64,000 nt of DNA, taken from assembly GCF_003044185.1 (NCBI RefSeq), contig NZ_PYYB01000001.1, positions 1,818,978 to 1,882,977 of the forward strand, given 5' to 3'. Shown here one piece after another: positions 15,680 to 24,630 of the stretch (its first letter is position 1; every line of letters starts with the position of its first letter). The translations under genes were made by a program, and so were the position numbers. Origin of the DNA: Paraconexibacter algicola (GTDB lineage: Bacteria; Actinomycetota; Thermoleophilia; Solirubrobacterales; Solirubrobacteraceae). Below the pieces are notes generated by a model. The model did no database searches and was not told the DNA's origin. It saw nothing but the letters and a program-made list of their open reading frames with translations.

Positions 15680-15686
15680 GTGGGGC

Positions 15687-16727
15687 ATGAGCGAACCGCA
15701 CGGCCACGATCCCCTCCTCCCCGAGACCGCCGTCGACGACGACGTCGCCGGGCAGGCGCGCAAGGCGCTCCAGGGTGCGCTGTGGGAGTGCAAGCGCGTC
15801 GTCGTCGGGCAGGACGCGATGCTCGAGCGGGTCCTCATCGCGCTGCTCAGCGGCGGCCACGTGCTGCTCGAGGGCGTCCCAGGCCTCGCGAAGACGCTCA
15901 CCGTCCGGACGCTCGCCGACACGCTCGGCGGCAGCTTCAACCGCATCCAGTTCACGCCCGACCTCGTCCCCGCCGACCTCGTCGGCACGCGGATCTGGCA
16001 GCCGGACACGCACGAGTTCCGCACCGAGCTCGGCCCGGTCGTCGCCAACCTCGTCCTCGCCGACGAGATCAACCGCGCCCCCGCGAAGGTCCAGTCCGCG
16101 CTGCTGGAGGTCATGCAGGAGAAGCAGGTGACGATCGGCGGCCAGAGCTACCAGGTGCCGAGCCCGTTCATCGTCCTCGCGACCCAGAACCCGATCGAGT
16201 CCGAGGGCACCTACCAGCTGCCCGAGGCGCAGGTCGACCGCTTCCTCTTCAAGATCAAGGTCGACTACCCCGACCTGGAGGACGAGGTCGCGATCGCCCG
16301 CGGCCAGGCCGGCGAGGGCCTCCAGGCCCAGCGCGTGCTCGAGCCCGCCGACCTGCTGCGCTACCGGCAGGCCGCGCGCGGCGTGCAGGTCGACCGGCAG
16401 GTCGCCACCTACGCGGTGCAGATCGTCGCCGCCACCCGCGACCCCGCCCGCCACGGCCTGCACGACCTCGCGCCGCTGATCGAGTTCGGCGCCAGCCCGC
16501 GCGCGTCGATCGGGCTCGTCCAGGCCGCCCAGGCCGTCGCGCTGCTGCGCGGCCGCTCGCACGTCACCAACGCCGACGTCCACGACCTCGCCCGCGACGT
16601 GCTGCGCCACCGCGTCGTGCTCACCTACGACGCGCTCGCCGACGGCGTCGACGTCGACGAGCTCCTCGACCGCCTGCTCCTGCACGTCGCGCCCGAGGGG
16701 CGCGCGCCGCTCTCGCAGGCCGGCTGA
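15687..16727 (+). CDS. MoxR-family AAA+ ATPase
   Basis: A 346-residue AAA+ ATPase of the MoxR/RavA group, a chaperone acting on VWA-domain partners. Walker A is GVPGLAKT, Walker B is VLADEINRAP, and the sensor and arginine-finger region around FATQNPIE-like VLATQNPIESEGTYQLPEAQ is present. The start ATG 15687 was preferred to ATG 15678, which overlaps the probable -10. The DUF58 gene begins 4 bases after the stop and the VWA gene overlaps that one, giving the classic moxR-DUF58-VWA operon. Confidence 0.88.
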   Translation: MSEPHGHDPLLPETAVDDDVAGQARKALQGALWECKRVVVGQDAMLERVLIALLSGGHVLLEGVPGLAKTLTVRTLADTLGGSFNRIQFTPDLVPADLVGTRIWQPDTHEFRTELGPVVANLVLADEINRAPAKVQSALLEVMQEKQVTIGGQSYQVPSPFIVLATQNPIESEGTYQLPEAQVDRFLFKIKVDYPDLEDEVAIARGQAGEGLQAQRVLEPADLLRYRQAARGVQVDRQVATYAVQIVAATRDPARHGLHDLAPLIEFGASPRASIGLVQAAQAVALLRGRSHVTNADVHDLARDVLRHRVVLTYDALADGVDVDELLDRLLLHVAPEGRAPLSQAG

Positions 16728-16731
16728 CCGG

Positions 16732-17670
16732 ATGGCCCGACCGCCCCGCACCCCGAAGACGACGGCCGGCCCGTCGCTCGTCGTCCCCGCCGGACGGCAG
16801 GGCCCGGGCACGGTCACCAGCGACGCGGTCGCGCGCGTCGACCTCGGCCTGCTGCGGCGCGCCGGCGGCGTGCTCCCCGGCGACCACCTCGGCATCGGGG
16901 CGGGCGCCGGCACCGAGCTCGCCCGGCTGCGCCCCTACGAGGCCGGCGACGACGTGCGGCAGATCGACCCGGCCGCCACCGCCCGCACCGGCGAGCCGCA
17001 CGTCCGGCTGCAGGTCCCGGAGCGCTCGATCACCACCTGGCTGGTCCTCGACGTCTCCCCGTCGATGGGGTTCGGCAGCCGCGACCGGCTCAAGAGCGAC
17101 ATCGCCGAGGGCGTCGCCGCGGTCGTCGGCCGCGTCGCGATCCGGCGCGGTGGCCGCGTCGCGGTCGTCACCGCCGGGGAGGACACCCCGCGGATGCTGC
17201 GCCCGCGCGGCGGCCGTGGCGCGCTCGCCGGGCTGCAGCGCCTCGTCGCGCAGGGCATCCGCCCCGACGGCGTGCCCGGCGGGCCGCTGTCGGAGGCGCT
17301 CGTGCGCGTCGCGCGGCTCGCCCGCACCCGCGGCGTCGTGGTCGTCGTGTCGGACTTCCGCGCCGAGGGCGAGGAGTGGACGGTCATGCTGCGCCGCCTC
17401 GCGTCCCGGCACACGGTCGTCGCGATCGAGATCGCCGACCCGCTCGAGGCCGCGATCCCGGACGTCGGGCACCTGCAGCTCGTCGACCCCGAGACCGGCG
17501 AGCTCGTCGAGCTCGACACGTCCTCGCCCGCGCTGCGCGAGCACTACGCGAAGGTCGAGTCGACCCGTCGCGCGCGGGTCGCGCGCGCCCTGCGCCGTGC
17601 GCCCGCCCGCCACGTGCAGCTGTCCACCGACCGCGACTGGGCCCGCGACCTCGTGAAGGCGCTGCGATGA
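16732..17670 (+). CDS. DUF58 protein
   Basis: A 312-residue DUF58 protein, with the domain signature LRPYEAGDDVRQIDPAATART (about 62-82) and a VWA-like fold behind it (LVLDVSPSMGFG, about 104-115; VVVSDFRAEG). It normally accompanies MoxR and VWA genes; the molecular role is not established. It lacks membrane helices. It overlaps the next start by 4 bases (ATGA). Confidence 0.85.
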   Translation: MARPPRTPKTTAGPSLVVPAGRQGPGTVTSDAVARVDLGLLRRAGGVLPGDHLGIGAGAGTELARLRPYEAGDDVRQIDPAATARTGEPHVRLQVPERSITTWLVLDVSPSMGFGSRDRLKSDIAEGVAAVVGRVAIRRGGRVAVVTAGEDTPRMLRPRGGRGALAGLQRLVAQGIRPDGVPGGPLSEALVRVARLARTRGVVVVVSDFRAEGEEWTVMLRRLASRHTVVAIEIADPLEAAIPDVGHLQLVDPETGELVELDTSSPALREHYAKVESTRRARVARALRRAPARHVQLSTDRDWARDLVKALR

Positions 17671-18617
17671 GCTTCCAGGAACCGCTCCACCTGCTCGCGC
17701 TGCTGGCGATCCCGCTGCTGCTGCTGTTCTGGCGCAGCGAGCAGGCGCGCCGCCGCCGGATCGCGATCCGGCACCCGGCGGCCGGCATGGTCGCGCGGAC
17801 CGGCGTGGCGCGCACGGGCACGCTGCGCCGCGTCCTGCCCGCGACGCTGCTGGCGTTCGCCGCGGTCGGCCTGACCGCCGCGTTCGCGAAGCCGACCCGC
17901 ACCGTCGACGTCCCCGTCGACCAGGCGGCGATCATGCTCGTCACCGACCAGTCCGGCTCGATGCAGGCCGACGACGTCGCGCCGAACCGCATCACCGCGG
18001 CGAAGAACGCGGCGAAGACGTTCGTCGAGGAGCTGCCCGACGGGCTGCTCGTCGGCTTCGAGAGCTACTCCAGCGGCGTCGTCAGCGTCGTCGACCCGAC
18101 CACCGACCACGACGAGGTGCGCGACGCGATCTCCGGCGTGGAGGCCAACGGCGGCACCGCGACCGGCGAGGCGCTGACCGCGGCCCTGGACCGCCTCGAG
18201 GCCCGCAAGACCGACGACGGCCGCACCGCGCCCGCAGCGATCGTCCTGCTGTCCGACGGCAAGACGACCGAGGGCGTCGACCCGCTCGTCGCCGCCGAGC
18301 GCTCCAAGCGCCTGCGGATCCCGATCTACACGGTCGCCCTGGGCACCGACGACGGGTACGTGATCGGCCCCAACGGCGAGATCCTCGCCGTGCCGCCGGA
18401 CCGCGAGACGCTGCGCGAGATCGCGCGCCTGTCGGGCGGTCGGCCGTTCGAGGCGGCCGAGGCCGGCGAGCTCGACGCGGTCTACCGCACGCTCGGCTCG
18501 CGGATCGGCACCCGCAAGGAGGACCGCGAGATCACGACCGCGTTCGCGGGCGGCGCGCTCGTGCTCCTGCTCGCCGGGCTCGGCACCGGCCTGCGCTGGC
18601 GCAGCCGCCTGGTCTGA
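17667..18617 (+). CDS. VWA-domain membrane protein (BatA-like), copy 2
   Basis: A 316-residue protein: N-terminal helices (about 8-22 and 55-75), VWA domain (about 85-275) with DQSGSM and LLSDGKT metal-site residues, and a C-terminal helix (about 292-310). It is a paralogue of the protein at 12608, with shared VPPDRETLREIARLSGG-type and RKEDREITTAFAGGALVLL-type segments. ATG 17667 overlaps the DUF58 stop. It converges on the dehydrogenase gene with only 16 bases between stops. Confidence 0.85.
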   Translation: MSFQEPLHLLALLAIPLLLLFWRSEQARRRRIAIRHPAAGMVARTGVARTGTLRRVLPATLLAFAAVGLTAAFAKPTRTVDVPVDQAAIMLVTDQSGSMQADDVAPNRITAAKNAAKTFVEELPDGLLVGFESYSSGVVSVVDPTTDHDEVRDAISGVEANGGTATGEALTAALDRLEARKTDDGRTAPAAIVLLSDGKTTEGVDPLVAAERSKRLRIPIYTVALGTDDGYVIGPNGEILAVPPDRETLREIARLSGGRPFEAAEAGELDAVYRTLGSRIGTRKEDREITTAFAGGALVLLLAGLGTGLRWRSRLV

Positions 18618-18633
18618 GACGGGCGCGGCCCGG

Positions 18634-19899
18634 TCAGCGCAGCGGCCGCCCGCGCAGCCGGGCGGCCTCCAGCAGCCGCTCGAGCGCGAGGTCGAACGCC
18701 GCGTCGCGCAGCGGCCGGTCCTCGCGCGCCGCGCGCTCGCGGACCTCGTCGCAGGCGCGGCGCATCGCCGCCGTGAGCCGCAGGTCGACCTCCTCGGCGG
18801 TCCACTGCTCGCGCAGCAGCCCCTGCTGGTGCTCGAAGGTCGAGACGATCACGCCGCCCGCGTTGGCGAGCACGTCGGGGATCACCAGGGCGCCCGCGTC
18901 GGCGAACGCCGCGTCCGCGGCCGGGGTGAGCGCCCCGTTGGCGCCCTCGAGCACGAGCCGCGCGCCGTCGGCCCGGCCCGCGGCCTCCTCGTCGACGAGC
19001 CCTTCGGTCGCGGCGGGCACGAGCACGTCGTGCGGGACGCCGAGCAGCTCGTCGGGATCCAGCTCGTCACCGCCGTCGAAGTCGGCGAGGTCACCGCCGT
19101 CGTCGAGGTGGTCGGCGAGCGCGCGGACGTCCAGGCCCTCCTCGCGCACCACGGCGCTGCGCGAGCGGCCGACCGCGACGATCCGGCACCCCTGCTCGGC
19201 GAGCAGCAGCGCCGCCGCCAGGCCGACGTTGCCCGAGCCCTGCACGACGACGCGCGGCGACCCGTCCAGGCCCGCCTCCTCGCGGAACGCGGCGAACGAG
19301 AGCGCGAGGCCGCGACCGGTCGCCTGCTCGCGACCGTGCGAGCCGCCCAGCGCCAGCGGCTTGCCGGTCAGGGCGGCCGGGCGCAGTGGCCCGTCGGGGG
19401 AGAGGACGTCGAGCATCCAGCCGAGGACGCGCTCGTCGGCGCCCGAGTCGGGGGCCATCACGTCGAGGTCGGTGCCGACGATCGGGGAGACCGCACCCGC
19501 GAACGCGCGCACGACGCGCTCGAGCTCGGCGTCGGACAGCGCGCGCGGGTCGACCGCGACGCCGCCCTTGGCGCCGCCGAACGGCATCGCCGCCACGGCC
19601 GTCTTGATCGTCATCAGCTGCGCGAGCGCCCGCACCTCCTGCGCGTCCACCGACGGCGCGAGCCGCACGCCGCCCTTGCCCGGGCCGCGCAGTGTCGAGT
19701 GCTGGACGCGCCAGCCGGTCAGCGACTCCAGCGAGCCGTCGTCGCGGCGCAGCGGGATCGACACCTCCAGTGCGCGCTCGGGCGCGAGCAGGACCGCGGT
19801 CGCGCCGTCGTCGAGGCCGGCGCGGTCGGCCGCCGCGCGCAGCTGGTGCTCGGCGATGGCGGCGAGGGTCGGGTCGTCGGGGATCGTGGAGGTGCTCAC
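18634..19899 (-). CDS. Glu/Leu/Phe/Val dehydrogenase
   Basis: A 421-residue NAD(P)-dependent amino-acid dehydrogenase interconverting glutamate (or a branched amino acid) and its 2-oxo acid with ammonia. Seen are GPGKGGVRL with the substrate Lys, MTIKTAVAAMPFGGAKGGV with the catalytic Lys, and a Rossmann domain with VQGSGNVGLAAA. The Asp segment APDSGADERVLGWMLD fits the dehydrogenase group. The start GTG 19899 lies 7 bases after TAGCTC. Glutamate versus leucine preference cannot be told from sequence alone. Confidence 0.8.
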   Translation of the reverse strand: MSTSTIPDDPTLAAIAEHQLRAAADRAGLDDGATAVLLAPERALEVSIPLRRDDGSLESLTGWRVQHSTLRGPGKGGVRLAPSVDAQEVRALAQLMTIKTAVAAMPFGGAKGGVAVDPRALSDAELERVVRAFAGAVSPIVGTDLDVMAPDSGADERVLGWMLDVLSPDGPLRPAALTGKPLALGGSHGREQATGRGLALSFAAFREEAGLDGSPRVVVQGSGNVGLAAALLLAEQGCRIVAVGRSRSAVVREEGLDVRALADHLDDGGDLADFDGGDELDPDELLGVPHDVLVPAATEGLVDEEAAGRADGARLVLEGANGALTPAADAAFADAGALVIPDVLANAGGVIVSTFEHQQGLLREQWTAEEVDLRLTAAMRRACDEVRERAAREDRPLRDAAFDLALERLLEAARLRGRPLR

Positions 19900-19963
19900 G
19901 GACCGGGAGCTACCCGGCGTGCCGGCGGCCGCACGCACCCTGGCGCGCGGCCGCGACCTGCGT

Positions 19964-20431
19964 CTACGGTGTCTTCGGCGTGACCGCGCGGACGACCGTC
20001 CGCCGCGGGAGCTGCAGCACCGCGACGCGCTGGCCCGCCCGGACGTCGCTGAGCTTCGCGGCCTTGCGGTCGACCCGCACGCGCGCGTCCTGCGGGATCG
20101 TCACGGTGACCGTCTCGCCGCTGCGCCGCTTGGTGCCCTGCCGCAGGGTGAGGGCGTCCCCGCGGATCGCGGTCACGACGCCGCGGTCGACGACGACCTC
20201 GTCGAAGCCGTCCTTCGTCGCGACGGTCAGCTCGGCGTGGACCGCGCGCCGCGCGGCGCGCAGGACCGGGTCCGCCGCCCGGGCGCCCTTGCCGGCCCCC
20301 GCGGCCTGCTTGGCGGCGCCGGAGGAGCGCGCCGGGGATTCGGCGGACGCGGCGACGATGGTGGATCCGGCCGCGCCGACGGCGATGCAGCCGACGGCGA
20401 ACCCGGTGAGGCGGATGGATGAGCGGTTCAT
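19964..20431 (-). CDS. small exported DUF5666-like protein
   Basis: A 155-residue protein with a probable signal peptide (MNRSSIRLTGFAVGCIAVGAAGSTIVAASAES) and an Ala/Gly/Lys linker. A small beta domain follows (about 80-150: VTAIRGDALTLRQG, VTVTIPQDARVRV, LSDVRAGQRVAVLQ) that resembles DUF5666. It lies divergent from the second two-component system with 102 bases between starts. It parallels the small exported protein next to the first system. Confidence 0.6.
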   Translation of the reverse strand: MNRSSIRLTGFAVGCIAVGAAGSTIVAASAESPARSSGAAKQAAGAGKGARAADPVLRAARRAVHAELTVATKDGFDEVVVDRGVVTAIRGDALTLRQGTKRRSGETVTVTIPQDARVRVDRKAAKLSDVRAGQRVAVLQLPRRTVVRAVTPKTP

Positions 20432-20533
20432 GGGAGCGATGGTGGGGCCGCTCCGTCCGTGGGCAGTACGGGGTTCGTAAGGAGCATGCAAAGTCCGGCC
20501 GCCATCCCGCCGCCGCGCCCGCACCATGGGGCG

Positions 20534-21199
20534 ATGCGGACCATCCTCGTCGTCGAGGACGACGCGCGGATCGGCGCGCTCGTCCGCGCCTACCTCGAGC
20601 GTGACGGCTTCGCGACCGTCTGGGCGCGCAGCGGCGACCAGGCGCGCGCCGAGCTGCCGCGTCACCGCTTCGACCTCGCGCTGCTGGACCTCGGGCTGCC
20701 CGACGTCGACGGGCTCGTGCTGTGCCGGGAGCTCGCCGATCGCCTGCCCGTGATCGTCGTCAGCGCCCGCGACGAGGAGTCCGACCGCGTGGCCGGGCTG
20801 GAGCTCGGCGCCGACGACTACGTGACCAAGCCGTTCAGCCCGCGCGAGCTCACCGCGCGCGTCCGCGCGGTGCTGCGCCGCGGTGAGCGCGCCGTGCCGA
20901 CGGGCCACGGGACGCTCGACCTGGGCGTGCTGCGGATCGACGTCGACGCGCACGAGGCGCGCGTCGACGACCACCCGATCGCGTTGACCGCGCGCGAGTT
21001 CGAGCTGCTCACGTACCTCGCGCGCCAGCGCGGCCGAGTCGTCGGACGGGACGAGCTGCTCGAGGCCGTCTGGGGCTACCGCTCCCCCGGCCAGACGCGC
21101 ACCGTCGACGTGCACGTCGCGCAGCTGCGCGCGCGCCTCGGCGTCCCCGACCTGATCCGCACCGTTCGCGGCGTGGGCTACAAGCTCGTGGTCCCATGA
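20534..21199 (+). CDS. OmpR-family response regulator, second system
   Basis: A 221-residue response regulator: receiver (1-115) with E8-D9-D10, phosphorylatable D52 and KPF, then a winged helix (about 130-220, ending VRTVRGVGYKLVVP). The start ATG 20534 follows CACCAT by 6 bases. The kinase ATG overlaps its stop by 4 bases (ATGA). Confidence 0.87.
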   Translation: MRTILVVEDDARIGALVRAYLERDGFATVWARSGDQARAELPRHRFDLALLDLGLPDVDGLVLCRELADRLPVIVVSARDEESDRVAGLELGADDYVTKPFSPRELTARVRAVLRRGERAVPTGHGTLDLGVLRIDVDAHEARVDDHPIALTAREFELLTYLARQRGRVVGRDELLEAVWGYRSPGQTRTVDVHVAQLRARLGVPDLIRTVRGVGYKLVVP

Positions 21200-22536
21200 G
21201 CACGATCCGCGCCCGCGCGTTCCTCGCGCTCGCGGCGTGCGCGCTGGTGACGACCCTGCTCACCGTCGGGGTCGCCTCGCTCCTGCTGGAGCGCCAGCGC
21301 GACGACCGGCGCGCGGCCGCACTCCAGCGGATCGCCGACGTCGTCGCGCCCACGCTCGCCGAGCGGCTCCCGGGAGGCGGCCCCGACACCGTCCGCGTCG
21401 TGCGTCTCGCCGCGCTGGCAACCCGACGGGGCGCCCGGCCGGTGCGCGGGCCGCTGCGCCGCCGCGTCCTGGCCTCGGTGCCGGTCCGCGACGGCGCGAC
21501 GGGCGTCGCCGACGTCGGCGAGCGGCGCTTCTCCTACGCCGTGCGCCGGACCGCCGTCGGCACGGTCGTCCTGATCGGGCCGCCCGGCGATCGCGCCGCG
21601 ACCGGACCGCCGCCGACGCGGACCGTCCTGCTGGCCGGGTCCGGTGGTCTGCTCGTCGCGCTGCTGCTCGCCGCGCTGCTGGCGCGCCGGACCACCGCGC
21701 CGTTGCGCGCGATGACCGAGCGCGCACGGGCCCTGGCCCGCGGCGAGGGCACGGACCTCCCGGTGCCGGAGGCGGGACCCGCGGAGCTGCGCGAGCTGGG
21801 TCGCTCGTTCAACGCGATGACCCGGGAGCTCGACGCGGCCCACGCCGATCGCGCCGGGTTCCTGCGCTCGGTCGGCCACGAGCTGCGGACGCCGCTCACC
21901 GCGATCCGCGGGTACGGCGAGGCGATCGCCGACGGGACGGTCGAGCCTGCGCGGGCGGCCACGGTCATCGGGGAGGAGGCGGCGCGCCTCGAGCGGCTCG
22001 TCGGCGACCTCATGGACCTCGGGCGGGGCTTCACGTGCCGGCGGGAGCCGATCGATCTTGCCGCCGTCGCCCGCGAGGCGGGGCGTCGCCACGCGGTCGC
22101 GGCGACCGGCCTCGGGGTCACGCTGACCGTCGACGCCCGCGGTCCCGCGCCCGCCGCGGGCGATCACGACCGCGCGGTCCAGGCGGTGTCGAACCTCGTC
22201 GAGAACGCGCTGCGGGTCGCCCCGGTCGGCGGCCGGATCGAGATCGCCGCGCTGCCGGGGACCGTCGAGGTCCGCGACGACGGTCCCGGGCTGGCGCAGC
22301 AGGACCTCGCGCGCGCGTTCGAGCGGTTCTACCTGCACGACCGGCTGCGCAGCGACCGACCGGTCGGCTCGGGGCTCGGCCTGGCGATCGTCGCCGAGCT
22401 CGCCACCGCCATGGGAGGGACGGTGCAGGTGCGCAGCGACCCCGGCGTGCGCACGACGTTCACGCTGCGCCTGCCCGCGACCCCCGGGCCGCCGCCCGCA
22501 GCGTCCCGTGCGGAGCGGGACGCTGCGGGGCGATAG
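21196..22536 (+). CDS. sensor histidine kinase, second system
   Basis: A 446-residue kinase: TM1 (about 8-31), an outside sensor region (about 32-141), TM2 (about 142-163), HAMP, H228 in SVGHELRTPL, N box NLVENAL, intact G1 box VRDDGPG and G2 box GSGLGLAIV. Unlike the first kinase it has a full ATP lid and a large outside region. Its last codons form a 14-bp hairpin, and its TAG is part of the -10 of the next gene. Confidence 0.86.
   Translation: MSTIRARAFLALAACALVTTLLTVGVASLLLERQRDDRRAAALQRIADVVAPTLAERLPGGGPDTVRVVRLAALATRRGARPVRGPLRRRVLASVPVRDGATGVADVGERRFSYAVRRTAVGTVVLIGPPGDRAATGPPPTRTVLLAGSGGLLVALLLAALLARRTTAPLRAMTERARALARGEGTDLPVPEAGPAELRELGRSFNAMTRELDAAHADRAGFLRSVGHELRTPLTAIRGYGEAIADGTVEPARAATVIGEEAARLERLVGDLMDLGRGFTCRREPIDLAAVAREAGRRHAVAATGLGVTLTVDARGPAPAAGDHDRAVQAVSNLVENALRVAPVGGRIEIAALPGTVEVRDDGPGLAQQDLARAFERFYLHDRLRSDRPVGSGLGLAIVAELATAMGGTVQVRSDPGVRTTFTLRLPATPGPPPAASRAERDAAGR
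22495..22529. terminator. perfect 14-bp hairpin inside the end of the kinase gene
   Basis: Arms CCCGCAGCGTCCCG (22495-22508) and its complement (22516-22529) with a 7-base loop, encoded within the final codons of the kinase. No T-tract. The next gene's -10 begins 4 bases later. Confidence 0.55.
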
Positions 22537-22539
22537 CGT
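22534..22539 (+). promoter_or_regulatory. -10 hexamer TAGCGT sharing a stop codon
   Basis: TAGCGT lies 6 bases before ATG 22546. Its first three bases are the kinase stop codon. Confidence 0.5.
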
Positions 22540-22545
22540 CCGCCC

Positions 22546-23601
22546 ATGCCGTCCCCCGCGATCGAGCTCGACGCCGGCGGTCGCGCGCTGCGGGTCTCCA
22601 GCGCCGACCGGGTGATCTTCCCCGCCCACGGCGCCACCCCGGAGATCAGCAAGCGCGAGATCGTCGAGTACTACCTGTCGGTGGAGGACGGGATCATGCG
22701 CGCGCTGCGCGAGCGACCCGTCACGCTCGAGCGGTGGCCCAAGGGCGTGCGCGACGACATGCGCATCAGCACCCGGGACGGCTTCAAGGGCGACGCCTTC
22801 TACCAGAAGCGCGTGCCCAAGGGCGCTCCTGACTACCTCGAGACGGCGCACATCACGTTCCCGTCGGGGCGCACCGCGGACGAGATCTGCCCGACGGAGA
22901 TCGCGGTCGTCGGCTGGGCCGCCCAGATGGGGACGATCACCTTCCACCCGTGGCCGGTGCGCCGCGCCGACGTCGACCATCCCGACGAGCTGCGGATCGA
23001 CCTCGACCCGCAGCCGGGCACCGACTTCGCCGACGCGGTCAGCATGGCGGCGAGCGCGCGTGAGCTGCTGGACGAGCTCGGCTACGTCGGGTTCCCGAAG
23101 ACCTCCGGGGGGCGCGGCATCCACATCTACGTGCGGATCGAGCCGCGCTGGACGTTCACCGACGTCCGCCATGCAGCGATCGCGTTCGGCCGCGAGCTCG
23201 AGCGGCGCCGTCCCGGTGACGTGACGACGAAGTGGTGGAAGGAGGAGCGCGGCGAGCGGATCTTCGTGGACTACAACCAGAACGCGCGGGACCGCACGAT
23301 CGCGTCGGCGTACTCGATCCGCCCGAAGCCGGGCGCGCCCGTGTCCGCCCCGGTCGAGTGGGACGAGCTCCCGTCCGTGCAGCCGTCGGACTTCACGGTC
23401 GCGACGATGCCCGCCCGGTTCGCGCAGCGCGGCGACCTGCACGCGGCGATCGACGACGTGCAGCACTCGCTGCAGCCGCTCCTGGACCTGTACGCGCAGG
23501 ACGAGCAGGGCGACATGCCCTACCCGCCCGACTACCCGAAGATGCCGGGCGAGCCCAAGCGCGTGCAGCCCTCGCGCGACACCGACCGGCGCGAGGGCTG
23601 A
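22546..23601 (+). CDS. LigD-type DNA polymerase/primase domain protein
   Basis: A 351-residue stand-alone polymerase domain of the LigD/archaeo-eukaryotic primase type, used in end joining or repair synthesis. Seen are the triphosphate-binding and fold segments LERWPKGV, FYQKRVPKGAPDYL, the catalytic acidic pair in ELRIDLDPQPG, and KTSGGRGIHIYVRI. There is no ligase or phosphoesterase domain, and no Ku or ligase gene in the window. It may act with partners encoded elsewhere. The start is set by TAGCGT 6 bases upstream. Confidence 0.83.
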   Translation: MPSPAIELDAGGRALRVSSADRVIFPAHGATPEISKREIVEYYLSVEDGIMRALRERPVTLERWPKGVRDDMRISTRDGFKGDAFYQKRVPKGAPDYLETAHITFPSGRTADEICPTEIAVVGWAAQMGTITFHPWPVRRADVDHPDELRIDLDPQPGTDFADAVSMAASARELLDELGYVGFPKTSGGRGIHIYVRIEPRWTFTDVRHAAIAFGRELERRRPGDVTTKWWKEERGERIFVDYNQNARDRTIASAYSIRPKPGAPVSAPVEWDELPSVQPSDFTVATMPARFAQRGDLHAAIDDVQHSLQPLLDLYAQDEQGDMPYPPDYPKMPGEPKRVQPSRDTDRREG

Positions 23602-23613
23602 CGCTCCCGCCGG

Positions 23614-24630
23614 TCAGCCGATCCGCTGCGGGGCGGTGCCGGCGACCGCGCGCTCGAGCCGCGGCACCAGCCGCTCCAGCAGGTACGGCAGGCTCAGCGG
23701 CGTCGGGTAGTACAGGGCGCCCGCGAGGATCCGGTCGGTGTACACGGCGTGCCGGTCGCGGACGGCGCGCAGGCCGCGGAACGTCGGCACCTCCAGGAGC
23801 TTGCGGACGTCCGCGGCACGCTCGGTCGCGGCGACGAGGACGTCGGCGTCGAGCACGTCGAGCCGCTCCGCCGAGACGCCGACCTGGACGCCGCGCTCGG
23901 CCGCCAGCGGCGTCAGCCGCGGGTTGACGGTGAAGCCCAGCAGCGACAGCGGCTGCGTGTTCAGGCCCTCCGGGTAGGCGTACAGCTGCCCCTGGTAGAA
24001 GCCGTTCTGCGTGAACGTGATCGTCTTCCCGGCGAACTCGGGATGCTCGCGGGCGACGGCGGCGTAGTCGCGCTCGATCGAGGCGACGAGCTCGCGGCCC
24101 TGTCGGGCGCGACCGAGGGCGGCGGCGATCAGCTCGGTCTGCACGTCCCACGGGGACAGGAACCTCGTGCCGCCGCGGGGCTGCGCGACGGTCGGGGCGA
24201 TGCGGCGCAGCTTGTCGTAGTCGGCGCGCGCGAGGCCCGCGTTCGTCGCGAGGATCAGGTCGGGGCGCAGGGCGGCGATCCGCTCGAACGCCAGGCCGTC
24301 GGTCGTCGGCAGGACGGTCGGCGTGGCGTCCCCGAGCTCGTCCTGCGCCCACGGCCACACGGCGTCGGGCTGCTCGCCGTACCACTCCGAGGTGGCCAGG
24401 GGGGTGAGGCCGAGGGCCAGCACGGTGTCCTGCTCGGTCGGGCCGAGCACGACGATCCGTCGCGGCGCGGCCGCGACGGTGGTGGAGCCGAACGCGTGCG
24501 TGACGGTCGCGGGGAACGTGCCGCCGGAGGCCGTCGTCCCGGCGTCGGTCCCGGTGGGGTCGGAGCTGCCGCAGGCGGCCAGCGCCAGCGTGGCCGCGAT
24601 CGCGGCGAGGGCGGGGAGCAGGCGGGACAT
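23614..24630 (-). CDS. iron-siderophore-type ABC substrate-binding lipoprotein, copy 2
   Basis: A 338-residue FepB/FhuD-type periplasmic binding lipoprotein. The lipobox is LALAACGSS with Cys about residue 20. The binding-protein core begins PRRIVVLGPTEQDTVLALG and includes IAALRPDLILATNAG. ATG 24630 overlaps the upstream stop by one base (TGATG), so translation is coupled to a close paralogue. No permease or ATPase gene is nearby. Binding of ferric siderophore is inferred from the family and the iron-box-like site upstream of the pair. Confidence 0.8.
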   Translation of the reverse strand: MSRLLPALAAIAATLALAACGSSDPTGTDAGTTASGGTFPATVTHAFGSTTVAAAPRRIVVLGPTEQDTVLALGLTPLATSEWYGEQPDAVWPWAQDELGDATPTVLPTTDGLAFERIAALRPDLILATNAGLARADYDKLRRIAPTVAQPRGGTRFLSPWDVQTELIAAALGRARQGRELVASIERDYAAVAREHPEFAGKTITFTQNGFYQGQLYAYPEGLNTQPLSLLGFTVNPRLTPLAAERGVQVGVSAERLDVLDADVLVAATERAADVRKLLEVPTFRGLRAVRDRHAVYTDRILAGALYYPTPLSLPYLLERLVPRLERAVAGTAPQRIG

